NCBI GenBank assembly: GCA_003024785.1
Contig: PUQB01000165.1
Location: 400,102 to 464,101, forward strand
Source of the DNA: Selaginella tamariscina
Lineage: Eukaryota > Streptophyta > Lycopodiopsida > Selaginellales > Selaginellaceae
Reading direction: 5' to 3'
DNA: 64,000 nt
The notes beneath the pieces are model-generated. The model made no database searches. It was not told the DNA's origin and worked only from the letters and a program-made list of their open reading frames with translations. Position 1 is the first letter of the stretch. Each line of letters starts with the position of its first letter. The translations under genes were made by a program, and so were the position numbers. This document shows positions 35,527 through 48,500 of this stretch, in pieces.

Positions 35527-35600
35527 GACAGGCCGGGGATTGAGAACCCAAGACCTCCTACACCGATGTCAGGTACTCTACCACTGAGCTACCTGCCCGG
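35527..35600 (-). other. tRNA-like sequence (degenerate tRNA or tRNA-derived SINE head)
   Basis: The reverse complement begins GGGCAGGTAGCTCAGTGGTA and ends CCCCGGCCTGTCCA. The 7-bp acceptor stem (GGGCAGG with CCTGTCC, one wobble), the A-box-like TAGCTCAGTGG and a B-box-like GGTTCTCAATCC are visible. The T-loop has one or two extra bases and the anticodon loop (CATCGGT) lacks U33, so this is probably not a functional tRNA. A tRNA pseudogene or a SINE promoter region fits better. Confidence 0.45.
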
Positions 35601-36089
35601 CTGTGTGCGTGATTCAGCTTAGTTCCAACAGTTGCAACTGGAGATGCCTTCCTTGGAGATCCATTGTTTGTTTGGAGAACCCATGTCTAAGTAAGCTGCA
35701 TATCAGGGTGTCATAAAACTCCGATCACCCTGGAAAAAAACTAAATTAGATTTCTAGCACAAAAACAGTATGTAAATTTTAATCGATAAAGAAGAGCCAT
35801 ATAAAGTTTGAGCAACTGTACAAAATTTGATTTAGACATTCTATTACCCATCTAAGTCATTACACAACCGCACACACACACACACATCTACAGAATATAT
35901 GTGTGTGTTTATATAAAACGCATAATATGCAGTTTTATATCTCTTTTATTTTTATAATTTGATTACTTTTACTTTAATTAAATTAAGATATCAGTATAAA
36001 TTTAAATTTTATTAATTAAATTATAATTAGGGGGGGGATGCAGGTGACCTTATATAGTTCTGTGTGTACATTATATACATGTAGTTTTT

Positions 36090-36960
36090 TACAGAAGAAA
36101 CCCCTGATAAATATGCTGCAACTGAGGAAGGCCATTCTTATCAAGAATTAAAACCTCTTGCATTCGGAACTGTGAAAAGACAAGAAGCTTACAAGAGTGA
36201 GTGTGCGTGTGTGGCGTGTATGCTTATGTTTATTCTTTTAAGTATTTTACGTTCAGATAATTGACTGGCTGGAGGGAAAGTAAAAAAAATATTGCAGACT
36301 TTTCATTCTTGGATTAAGTGGTAGGCAATAAGGTGTCTCTGTGTATCTGTAGACGTCTGTATAGATGTGTGTGTGTGTGCGTGTGTGCCGGCATTACACA
36401 CACACACACACGAGTGCTTGTTCAGGTTCTTTATGTATAAATGGCATATCATGAGGAAAGAAGGTACTAGGATCCTGGTCACCTTTGATAACTTTGAAGT
36501 GACAAATAACAAGATAAGAGTTATGAGGATGTACCCAAAGGGTGAGAAATATATGTTGTCTCCGCGCGTGCACGTGTGTGCGTGCGTGTTTAACTTGAAT
36601 GATCGAACTTGGATGAAGAAATGAGAGGTGGTTTGGTGATAAAGGATCAATTTTTGTAGCTGTGGAGACCAACTCGAGTCATGATGTTTACTCTTTTATT
36701 AGGCTTGTCTGCGTGTGTGTGTGTGTGTGGTTTTACATATATACATAGACATAAGCATGTATCTCATATTTATAGTGTGCGTGCGTGTGCGTGCTCATGT
36801 GTGCGCATGAGTTTCATGTGTATTTGACTAAAGGTGTAATAAAAAGTTTGACATGTAATTTGTATTTACAGATCTCTCTAAAAGAATGAAGTTCGTCTTT
36901 ATCACACTCTATCGCTCTTTTCAAGCACATACTTGTTATTCTTCCTCTCAATAGTAATTC
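36090..36960 (+). other. exon-like islands of an unidentified gene
   Basis: Three segments show splice-like borders and open frames. 36096-36190 encodes EETPDKYAATEEGHSYQELK and onward, between TTACAG and GTGAGT. ~36427-36540 encodes MRKEGTRILVTFDNFEVTNN and onward, ending at GGTGAGA. ~36872-36952 encodes DLSKRMKFVFITLYRSF to a stop. GT/TG microsatellites fill the gaps. Phases do not join cleanly, so a complete gene could not be built. Possibly an orphan or decayed gene. Confidence 0.25.
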
Positions 36961-37298
36961 TTTTCTGGTCAATCAAATCCTCTGTATCATAAACAAAGGA
37001 GGAATAGTAGGCTCGACCTTACTGTCGTCTCCATCGTCCACCATAACAAGAACTGCCATTCTGTAATAAGTCCCTGCATCCTTCAAGTTTACCTCTACTC
37101 TCTCTGTGTTGGCTTGGTTTCACTTGTGCCGCAGAATTCCATAAACCTCTCTCTCCCTGTCCCTCAGCCCCACTGTTTCTCTGTGTTGTTCACGATTTCA
37201 CACTGGGGAGCTTCTGCTTCTGAAAACGTGGAATTGCGGAAGAGACTTGCTAGAAATACAGCCCATCTGTGAAAGGAGAGAATAAAAAACTGCAATTG

Positions 37299-37790
37299 TC
37301 TTTGTAATTGCAGTCATATATAGTCGTATACACGCGGAGTTTGCCACGTCAGCATGCAGTTTCTCCGCAAATGTCATAAGACATACCAAGTCGTGGTTGG
37401 CGGCATTCCAAGAATTTCGGGCTTCACTATGATATTTTAATGAGACATTTTAATATGAGTTAAGATATATACTTAATATTGTAAATTATTTAAACCAAAG
37501 CCACGTCACATATAGGTATTCTATACATTATAAAAGTATCTACTTGTAATTGCAGTCATTATAGTCATATACACGCGGAGTTTGCCACGTCAGCATGCAT
37601 TTTTTCCGCAATGTCACAAGTCGCCACGTTTAAAATGTGGTTGGGGCATTCCAAGAATTTTCGGGCTCACTATGATATTTTAATGGGACATTTTAATATT
37701 ACTTAAATTATTTATATCACATATAGATATATAGTTACGCATGATCTAATTCTATACATTATAAAAGTATTTACTTGTTAGGATTATAAG
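37299..37790. repeat. tandem duplication of a ~245-bp unit
   Basis: CGCGGAGTTTGCCACGTCAG occurs at ~37332 and ~37573. The surrounding sequence, from TTGTAATTGCAGTCAT through CTATGATATTTTAATG to TCTATACATTATAAAAGTAT, is repeated with few differences at an offset of about 243-245 bases. No coding content is recognised. Confidence 0.8.
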
Positions 37791-37799
37791 CTTAATTAA

Positions 37800-38515
37800 A
37801 GTATTTCGATTTGTTCACATGCTCTATTTAATCATGTGTATTGAGCTGCTTGTAACATATAATTACTACGCTATATTACATATGTTTTGTTAATTTGTTG
37901 CATTTATATAGGCCAATAAGATTCACACTTAAATTGGTATTTTCTTATAAAATATATATTTAACTGTTGACATAACGAAATTGATGAAACATGCATATAC
38001 GTGACTTAATATTTGTTAATTGATTGCAATTATAATATTAAGTGTGTAACATCTTGTGTATTGGTCAGTAAGTAAACACAATCTTAACGATATTAAATCC
38101 ACCTTATGATGATTATTTATAGCACATAAGATTTAAATTGTGAATAATTTATTTATTAATAGTTATTGTTATAAACACTCGCATATAGATACTTAAATTA
38201 ACATAAACACATACACATGATACTTGGAAAATATATATCATAAAATTGCATTTGCTTATAAGTTGTGTTCAGCACTTGCACAAATACACACACACATACA
38301 CATACGTTTCTATCCTTCACATATTATTTTATTGTTTTCTTTTTCTGATGCATACACAGCATGAGTTTACATAGTCAAGTATAAAGTGTTATATTTGTTT
38401 CATTTATTTCATGTAATTAAAAATATATTCATTGTGCAGATTTATTTATTTATCTTATTATGAGATATACGATAAACTTCATATTTATAAATAATATATA
38501 TAGACAATACAGAGG
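37800..38515. other. AT-rich spacer, no gene seen
   Basis: No supported feature. AT-rich with short CA repeats. Confidence 0.5.
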
Positions 38516-38517
38516 TA

Positions 38518-38607
38518 AAGAATAAATTACATATATACCCTCAAGTTTAGCATATTTATATATATAACCTTAACATTTTAAAATTTACATATATACTCTG
38601 TAAAAGT

Positions 38608-38650
<43 letters not shown>

Positions 38651-39184
38651 GGGAAGTTTTAAATTATATATACCCTTGTGAAAGTTTTAAATTTACATAT
38701 ACTTAAGTTATTATATTTAAATTTTCAATATTAAAATAATTTTATTGTTATAAAAACTGAAATGAAATCATATTAAATGGACATTAGTAAATTATAATAA
38801 ATATTATAATAAGCAATGCTACTAAATGTTATATTTTTAAAGTACTTATTTCATATTATATTGTGATACATATGTTTAATTGCTTGCATTTTGGAGTTAA
38901 ACATTAGATATATTCAATTAATTATAAATTTTTAAAGGCATACTTATATATATATTTAAAGTAAATCTAAAAAATATATAATGAAGTTTAAATAAGCATT
39001 ATTAAATTCATAAATATATAAATAAACAAAGACTATTAATTTGAAATAGTTATATTATATTACAATATATAGGTAATGCATGAAGTTTAATTGAATTTTA
39101 AAGATATATATGTAAATTTAAATTTCTAAAGATATATATGTAAACATAACAAATTTAAAGGGTACAAATGTAATTTTCTCAAAA
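38518..39184. mobile_element. MITE-like non-autonomous element with long inverted ends
   Basis: The left end (AATTACATATATACCCTCAA and the following ~60 bases) is repeated in inverted orientation at the right end (reverse complement AATTACATTTGTACCCTTTA...). Internal sub-repeats of AATTTACATATATAC occur near both ends, and a (TA)n tract lies at 38615-38646. Total ~665 bp, no ORF. The flanking target duplication is not clear. Confidence 0.55.
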
Positions 39185-39985
39185 TTAATAATGTTATCTT
39201 TCATAAGATATCTTAACATATTATAAACTTAGTGCATGATTTTAATACTTGTGTTTAGTTCAATAACTTTTTTTGAAAGACAACTTCAAATTCAATCACA
39301 TACTTAATTGACCTTGAAATCTTAAAGATCTATCATGTTTTTTCAAGAAAAGAATGTGAGATACACTCATAATGAAAGACTTGTTCTTAAACACATTTAA
39401 CCCACATAATATAATATTAATCATTCACATAAGTTTTAGAGGAATTACACGTATAAAAAGATCATGCGCCTGACTCATAAAAGGAGTTTCAAGATACAAA
39501 CCCATTAAATTCATTCAAATAGGTTTACCATTCATTAATAAACTTAAAGTTAAAGACAAACCAATATCATGTAGTAGACAACTTACAACATAAAGACAAA
39601 AAAAATTTAAAAACATTACATAGCATTATCTTGGATAAATATAACTAAATGAACTACATATTAACTAAGAAGATGGTCACATGTGTAAAATCATATTAAG
39701 TATAACCAAGTGACTAATTAATTAAATGATCACATATATAACACCATCTTAAATAAGAAGAACTAAGTAAATTCATGTGTATGAACCTAACTTGCTAGAG
39801 AGTGACCTGAGTGTGACATCACTTAAGGAGGAAGAACCAATTAAATTATGTTGGATAAGTCTCATTCAAAGATGAGTATAAACATACTAGAATGTTAAGT
39901 ATAATGCGTGAGCAAACACATTTTGGAAACTTAAACAATATTTGACATGTAGAACACTTAAAACATGATTATGGAGTTACTCTTG
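39185..39985. other. spacer without recognisable genes
   Basis: No ORF or repeat supported on either strand. Confidence 0.5.
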
Positions 39986-39989
39986 ATAA

Positions 39990-40301
39990 TGTCACGACCC
40001 GATACAGGATATAGGATACGGGATACAGGATATGCCTATAAGATATATCTACATGATATATCTATATGATCTTACAGGATATACTTACAGGATAAGGAAC
40101 ATTATTTTTAGATTGGCTCTTAGAGTTGTGAACATAAAAGCTCCAACCTAATTATTGTACAATCAATTACTATCAACACCAGTCATTCTACGATTATTCT
40201 TGTTTGTTTTGTCTTGTTCCTTACCTCTTATTCTCGTCTTGTTCATAATTCTTGTCCTGATCTTGAGTCAAGTCTCTTTGCTCTTGGATCATGGCTTAGT
40301 A
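39990..40301 (+). repeat. left LTR of gypsy element B
   Basis: Begins TGTCACGACCCGATACAGGA and ends at the ATGGCTTAG region. It contains tandem GGATAYAGGATAYGGGATAC units. About 30 bp shorter than the right LTR because of an internal deletion. Confidence 0.8.
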
Positions 40302-43300
40302 ATTGATTTATAACTCCTTGATTTTCAATTACTTTTTTTTTTTAGCTTTTTTCCCTTGTTTCCTTCTTCTTTCTTTCATGGATCATGCCAAATTTTGAGC
40401 AATTTCAACACGAGCATCAAATGTTCATGAGCTAGCCACTTTGCACCAAGTGGTCACAGATCTGCAAGGTTCCACCAAGTGGCGCATGCAGTTGCTGATG
40501 CATCTTTCAAGACTATTGCATAGGCTCTCTCTCAAGCATTCGTGGTTTTCTCTCAATTGAACTACCAAAGATCAACATGCCAAAAAGTTCATTGCAATCG
40601 CACGAATTTTCAAGGTTTTTTGAATCAGATCAAGCTTTTGATTTGTATGCAACCACGCGCTACTCGATTGATGCACAAAAGGTTGGCCTTTTGGCATCCT
40701 TACTAGTTGGATCCCCACGGGCTTGGGTTGCCCTTTGCTGGCCTGACGATCCATTGATGGAAGGCTTTGAAGGATTTATGGCTGCCTTTGAAGCCTGCTT
40801 CCCGATAAGTACCGTTTCGCATGCACGAAGTTATTAAGGAAGCTCACACAAGGATTCCGACTAGCTTCCATCTATGCATTCGAATTTCAGCACTTTGCAC
40901 AAACATTCTATGGGATGAAACTGCATTGATCGAACACTTTCGTTCGGGTTGAGGGAGACGTGAAGGACCTTCTCCTTACGTTACCGGATGCTCAAACCTT
41001 AGCAAAGATCATGCAACATGCCATTCGCTACGACAACCGTTGTTCGAGCATTGTTAGGAAAAATCCCGTCACAGTTCCTGCAAGCCAATCTTGTACTTGT
41101 AGCACATATTCCTATGACACTTTCTGGAGTAGTTCTTATGGAGGTTGACAAGTACAAGCGTGGCCCACTTTCAGCTACTGAGAAACAAGATTGTCGCGGT
41201 GAGAACTTATGCTTGTATGTGGTAAAGCAGGACACAATGTGGCAAAATGTCCTATTAAAGCCAGGAAGTTGAAGATGCATAAAGTTGAAGCTGAAGTTAA
41301 GTTGAAAAACTTCAATGTCCACTTCGTTTAGGAGCCGCGAAGTTGGATGTAGGTGCAGGCTCCATTAGTGTTGCTCACACCATTCCATCACTCAAATTCC
41401 TGTACAAATTCACCTCAATAATCGAGAGCTCAAGGAGTTTGCCCTGTTGAACACTGGTGCAAATGCATGCTTCATGGATGACACTTTTACAACTTAGCAT
41501 GGCATTCCGATGGTGAAGTTGAAGCGTGCAGTTCCTGTAAAGGTTATAGATGGTCGTCTGATTACTTCTGCGCAATTACCTATGTTATCACACCTCTCTC
41601 TTGCACTCATGCCGCATTCAATTATTCAATTTTCTTCAACTTAATCAAGACTCGGACGACTTCCATCATTTGGGCATGCCATGGTTCGTGGTTACAAACC
41701 TCAGATCAACTAGAGGTCTAGGACGCTCACGTTTTCCTCTCCGGCAGCCAGGATTAATCATGTACCTTCTCACGTGCAAGATATGACCTTAGTGTCTGAG
41801 GCAGTACAAGCTAGATTGACTGTGCATGTTCCTTGTATCAGTGTTGAAGAATCCTCCTTGACAGGATTCACCACATGTCAGTTCATCAACACATCTGCAG
41901 ACTCTCTCCACTCCTGTAAGTTCACGAATTCCTGTACAGGTTTTTCCAAAATCTTGTATTAGTGTCGAAGGTTCCTTCTCAACAGGATCCACCTCTTGTT
42001 AGTTTGTCAGCACATTCGCATACCTCTTCACTCCTGTGCATTCACAGACTTCTGTACAGGAATCTTCTAATTTTGTACACTTGTCAACATCAACATAAGT
42101 TTCCTCAATCCTGCCTCTTTTTATTACTCTCCTTCTATTCCATCTTCCAAGATCCTTTCTTCATCACAGCTCCCCCTTCTCCTCTCTACGTTCTTACCAT
42201 TACTATGCATGAACTTGCCACTGATTTTGCTCCTTTTCATCTTTTCACTTTCAAGTAATTCCTATGTCCTCTTCTACCTCTCCTGTATCTGACTCTCCTG
42301 TTTTTCAATCTCCTTTTCCTTCTCCTACTTCTTCCCTACCATCTAAGTATCACTCCTTTCATGACGTTTTTGATAAACACAAGGTTGCAATTCTTCCTAT
42401 TCATAGGTCTTACGATTGTTCTATGATCTTGCGGAAGGAAAGACTCCACCGTTCGGACCGATTTATTCACTTCACTTACAGAATTGGAGATTCTTCACCA
42501 GTACATCGAGGATAATTTGGCATTCGGCTTTATTCGTCACTCAAAGTCCTCTGCAGCACATATCTTCTTTGTCAAGAAGAAAATGGAGTTTGCATTCGGT
42601 TGTGGAGTACAGGGGTTTAAATCAAGTCACCATCTGGAACCAGTACCCATGCCATGATTCCGGAACTTCTTAATCGTTACGAGGAACAAAGGTGTCACGA
42701 AGATTGACTTACGAGGGGCCTATAATCTTGTACAAATTCGTCTATGCAATGAGTGGAAGACTGCCTTTATACAAAGTAACATTCGAGTCACGGTGATGCC
42801 TTTCGGACTTACAAATGCCCTAGTCATGTTCCACACACATGAAAACGACATCTTTTCGCAACTTCTTGGACCAGTTTGTGGTGATATTTTCTCCAAGACC
42901 AGGCGACACATGACAAGCATGTACGACTAGTTCTACAGAAGTTTCACGAGCATGGCTTGTAGCAAAGTTGGAAAAGTGTTTTTTCGATAGGGATACTGTG
43001 AAGTTCTTGGGCTACATCGTCTCTCCTGTTGGCTTTCCATGGACATGCATAAGGTGAAAAATATTATGGAGTGGAAGAGGCCAAGTTTACAAGACGTATA
43101 ATGTTTCCTTGGCTTTGCAAACTTCTACAGGCGATTCATACAGGACTCTCCAAGCGTGTACTTCTACTCATGGAACTCACCAAGCGCACATGGGATTTCT
43201 CTTGGTCCAATAAGGCGGAACATGCATTCTTAACACTGAAGAACGCCTTCATGACAGCTCTAATTTAGCACATTCTAATCATTTTTTTCTTCTTCGTTGA

Positions 43301-45206
43301 AGCAAATGCTTCGGACTTTGTATTAAGTTCTATCTTATCACAAGTTGGAGAAGACAAATTACTCCATCCTGTAGCCTTTCACTCTCGTAATTCCTTTTAA
43401 CAAAAATTAATTACGAGATTCATGACAAGGAACTTAAGGGCATTATGGATTTGTTCGAGGAGTGCGGCACTTCTTGGAAGGTGTTGCACATCCTATACAA
43501 GTTCTTACGGATCATAAGAACCTGGAGTTTTTTCAAATGGCTTGAGTTCTCAGTCGGTGACAGGCTAGGTGGCAGAATTTTTATCAAGTTTTATTTTATC
43601 ATTGTTTATGGGCCTGGTTTTTAGAATGGCAAAGCGGATGCAACCGATCTTGCATATGACTGTCAAAAGCAAGTGTTATTGGGTCTTGAATGATTTCGGC
43701 TTGTGGCACTACAAGTTCATTAGGCTCCAACAAATTTAACACTTTTACAAGACATCCATTTGCAGTTGGCTACATACGACTTGGTAAAGAATGTGTTTTC
43801 ACACATTAGTCCTGACATCATAAGCCCCTTCCTCCAGTTTCTTACAAACTACAAGTTGTTTGTCATATAGGACGGACTCTATACCAGGAAGGTCTCATGT
43901 ACATTCATGTTGGTATTTACAGGACTCGTGTGTACATGATTGTCATGATACCCAGCTACATGACATTTTGGTGTGGCGAAGATAGTTGAGTTGGTGACCC
44001 ACAACTATTGGTGGCCTGGGTTGCGAGGTTTTGTAAAAAGTTTGTATGGAGTTGTGACACCTACAACAGGTCGAAGATGCCTCATCACGCACCCTCTAGT
44101 CTTCTTCGTTCTCTTCCTATTCCCTCTGCTCCTTGAGATTCATTTCTATGGATTTTCTCACAAATCTTCCTCCTTTTCGTGGATTTGATGCAGTTCTTGT
44201 GGGGTTGACTGTTTCACCAAACAGGCTCATTTCCTATTATGTAACAAGACGGCTACAGGCCAGACAACTGCTAAGTTAGTAATCCGCGAAGTGTTCCAAC
44301 ATCATGGTCTTCCTGAGAGCATTGTTTTTAATTAAGGCCCACAATTTATGTCCAGATTGTAACGAGACTTCTCCGGAGTCTACGAATCTTTCTTCAAGAT
44401 ATCATCCGCAAACTGATGGCCAGTCAAAACGCACGATTCAGATCTTAGAGCAGTATCTTTGCTGCTTCATCAATTATCAACAGAACAATTGGTTGGACCT
44501 TCTTCCTATAGCGGAGTTTGCTTACAACAACTCCGTTCACATTACAGGCTAGACACCTTTCTTCGCTCTTACAAGCTACCATCCACGTTTGACTTTGTTC
44601 CTCATGCTTCTCCTCTTCCACTCCTGCAGTACATGATCATTTCAGCATCTTCGTTAGGTACAAGATGATCTCCGAGTTCATCTTCAATAGGCACAAGAAC
44701 GGTACAAACGCATGCTGATATTCATCGTCAGCTGGCACCTGGATACAAGATTGGTGATCTCATGTGGCTTCTTTGTCAGCATATTTGCACCAACAGCCTT
44801 CTTCTAAGTTGGATTTTCAATGATTAGGCCCTTACAGAATTGCGGCTGAAGTCAATCCTATAGCTTTCCGACTAGAGTTACCATTTATTATGAAACTTCA
44901 TCTATGTTTCACACCTCTTTGTTGGAACCGTATCATCCTTCTTCTCTTCCTAGTTGTGCTTCTTCTCCTCCCCCTCCTGTGGTCATTGATGATGAACCTG
45001 AGTACGAAGTTGCAGCCATCCTTGATTCTCGTCTTCATCGCTGCCAACTTCAATACTTGGTGATTGAAAAGGTTATTTGCCTACTAATCACTTAGGAACC
45101 TACATCCAATTTACTCCATGTTCTTCCAAGGTTGTTGCCTTCCATCGATGTATCTTACTAAACCAAGTCTTAGGACTCGTGGAACTCGTTTTTAGGGAGG
45201 AGGTAC

Positions 45207-45549
45207 TGTCACGACACGATACAGGATACAGGATACGGGATACATGATATGCTTACAAGAATACCTACAGGATATGCATGCCTACATGATATGCTTACAG
45301 GATAAGGGACATTATTTTAGTTCATGACTAGATTAGCTCTTGGAGTATATTTTTAACTTATGCCTAGATTAATTTTTGGAGTTGTGAACATAAAAGCTCC
45401 AACCTAATTGTTGTACAATCATTAATACCAATCATTCTACGATCATTCTTGTCTTGTTTTGTTTTGTTCTTGCCTTTTATTATCGTTTTGTTCCTAATTC
45501 TTGTTTTGCTTTTGAGTCAAGCCTCCTTGCTCTTGAATTGTGGCTTGAT
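45207..45549 (+). repeat. right LTR of gypsy element B
   Basis: Begins TGTCACGACACGATACAGGA and ends near GTGGCTTGATA. It is clearly diverged from the left LTR by substitutions and indels, implying an old insertion. Confidence 0.8.
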
Positions 45550-48500
45550 AAATAAAAAAAAACTTTGCCTTACATTTGACTTAATTTAACAACCTTTTTT
45601 ATAATAAATCTCTTTATATTACTTTATTTTTAAATGAAGCTCCCCTCAAAATTTACATCAATTTATTTATTTACTCATGAGCAAGTTTATTCCTAAGCCC
45701 TAATTCACTTGATAACAAAAGATAAAATTAAAAATCGAGAAAGATGAAAAAGAGATTAATCTATTAATTGATATTAATAAAAACTAATCGTATAATGGTA
45801 ATGCCTAACTTTATATATTCTCAACCTAAAATAATTTTGGCTTGTGTCAACTTTAGAATTTTTAAATTAATTTTAATTTATGCTTAACTTAAAACTATTT
45901 TTCTTATAAATTTGCTTATCTATTAGATTTAAATGTTGTATTATGATAATACCCCCTCCCCTTTTAATAACAAATTTTACAAATTAGTGAATCCGAGTTG
46001 TTGCAATAGAATCAATAAAAATTAACATTTTTCTTAACCATATAACAAAATTACAACTAAGTTCCCATGTAAATTTTATAGAAAAATAATTTTCTTAAAG
46101 AAGTAGAAGACATACACGATTATTAATGTATATAATAACCTTGTACATGATGTTTTAAATATAATAAGAGAAATTTTAATCAATTAGGTATTGAAATTAC
46201 TATTGATAAAAACATGGATTTAATTTATACTTGGGATTATTTTACAATGATAAAAGAAGAAACTAAAACACAACTTAGGATGAAGAATGTATGTTATGAC
46301 TTGAACAAAAAAGTATAAAATATTAAATGAAACTTGAAAAAAAAATGGCAAATTCAACTTATAGATGATAAGATTAATTTTTGAGAATTTTGTAGGGCCT
46401 AAGATACTAGAAAATAATTCAAAAGAACTAATTTAATTATGTCATTATTGAAATTAAACTTGATTACCAACTTAATAAATAAGAGAAGTTTAATGAGAAT
46501 CAGCATATTGTTTAACCTATGGAAGATAAACATAAAAGTCGTTATATAATTGTTAAATATATTAAATTAATCATAAGCTATATAAATATAAAGAGGGAAG
46601 TTAAACTGTGGGCATTGTTCTATAAACACAAAGAAAAGTATTCCGCCTTATAAATAAATGTTTAGAATTGTTATAGATAAACTCAATTTTGTATTAATAA
46701 TTAATGAAGCATTTTAAGTAATGTTTTAAATTGATATGGTATCCATAGTTTCATATTATTAAGTTAATAATTTAATTCAACCCACATTAAAGCTAGTTAG
46801 TATATTTATTAACTTTATAATAATGATGTAAGATTTAATATATTAATTATATTATCATATATATTATTATATATTTAAGTAATTATTGATTTAAAAAAAA
46901 TATAAGGAGTAATTAATAAATACTAATGAAGTCTCATTTTCAAGGAATGAATATAGTGTTAAGATTTTTTTTTTTTCAAAATTAAAATATTAAGTATGAT
47001 CTTTAATTGAAATAATATTATTTGGAAAACTATGATGTTAAAAACCTCCACATTCAAGTACAAGATTGATAATATCTTTTTTTTTATTAGTACAAAGAAA
47101 GAACTAAACATGTTTGATATATTTGTTTATCACCATAAAAACATTATAACAAGTTGTGTTACATAGGTTTATGTAGTCACATGGTTTTATGGTTTTAAAA
47201 ATGATTTTTAAGTGGTTTTTTTGTATTTATGGTTAGTCATTATGACTATTTATTTTATTTTATTTTATTTTTATCAATATGGTTTAAAAGCTAGTTTGGT
47301 ATAATAAATATGATTTTAATAATGGTTTCCAAATTTTTTTATGGTTTTCTAAAATGGTTTTGCAAGTGTGTGTTTTTTGTTTGTATGGTTTAAAAATTGG
47401 TTTGGTATAGTAAATATAATGGTTTTAAATTTATTTTTTTGAAAATGGTTTCTTGAGATGGTTTCCATAAGATAAAATTTGATTTTTAACGCATACATGA
47501 TTTTAATATGTATATATCCATAGTATGGTTTTAAAAATAGTTCAAGGAGATGGTTTATTACTTAAAAGAATCTTATATCATGCTGTTTCTATAATATATA
47601 CTTTAAATGTTTATTTTTATATATCATTATGAGGGATGCTTAATTCAAAATGTTTTCATTTATGAAAAGAAAGCTTTATTTTACTTGACAAAGTACTCAG
47701 CCCTTGCTTCTCACTCTAGAGATGAATCTTCAATGCTTTCCTTTGTCTTTGTTAATGAACAATTATGACATACTATATTGTTATATACATGCTTTAAATG
47801 TATAACATTTTCATCCTGTAAGTAAGCCACACTAAGTTTTGAATGGGGTTTTTGTAACATCTTCCAATAATGAGAATCTAAATCTGTTATTACAAGCCTT
47901 AGAAATGAAAAAAGTATGGATGGCTATAATCTCATTAACTAATTCACATAAGTAATTTTACATATTTATATTACAATTATGTAAAGCTTTCCATGAACCT
48001 CTATATAATCCCTCACACTATAATGTTTAAAAAGCTATTTACATCATTAAAATGTGGTACAACACATACCTTTTTTATTATTTTTTTGTACTTTTAAAAT
48101 GCATAGTAATATTGAATGGCACATATTCATTAGCAAGTATATGTGCTCTTGTGTGTGGTTCAGTTGTAACCGCGAAGCTTTGTGTTTCACAATGATACTT
48201 ATAATAATTATATTATATAAGAAATAGCATTAAAACTCATAAAGTATAGTAATATTGGATTATCAATGAAATTACCAAAGAAGAAAATAATGAATGACTA
48301 GAAAAGTGTAGTGCAACAGTTTTAAAAGCAGAAGTAAGAAGAATTAAATTTTGCTCGATTGAGAAGGATTTAGTGGGACACATGTTTCAAGGCAAAACTT
48401 GCCTCTCTCATCTAAGTGACTATTTGGGTCAGCATATGTATATATAACACATGCATTTCTTCATTTGAAAAACATGTTATTTGTAGTTTGATGTTTTGTA

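Larger units (their letters stand above)
39990..45549 (+). mobile_element. Ty3/gypsy chromovirus-type element B, two LTRs, decayed
   Basis: LTRs are at 39990-40301 and 45207-45549. The gag region is ~40388-41330 (MPNFEQFQHEHQ; QKVGLLASLLVGSP) with a knuckle remnant. The protease remnant LLNTGANACFMDD (~41450) has Asn for the catalytic Asp. Reverse transcriptase lies at ~42400-43270, RNase H at ~43290-43650, and integrase at ~43970-44560 ([36 protein letters not shown]). A chromodomain-like end follows ([21 protein letters not shown], ~45000-45060). Domain order PR-RT-RH-IN-chromodomain is that of chromoviruses. Numerous stops and frameshifts make it non-autonomous. It is the same family as element A but in opposite orientation. 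Confidence 0.85.
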
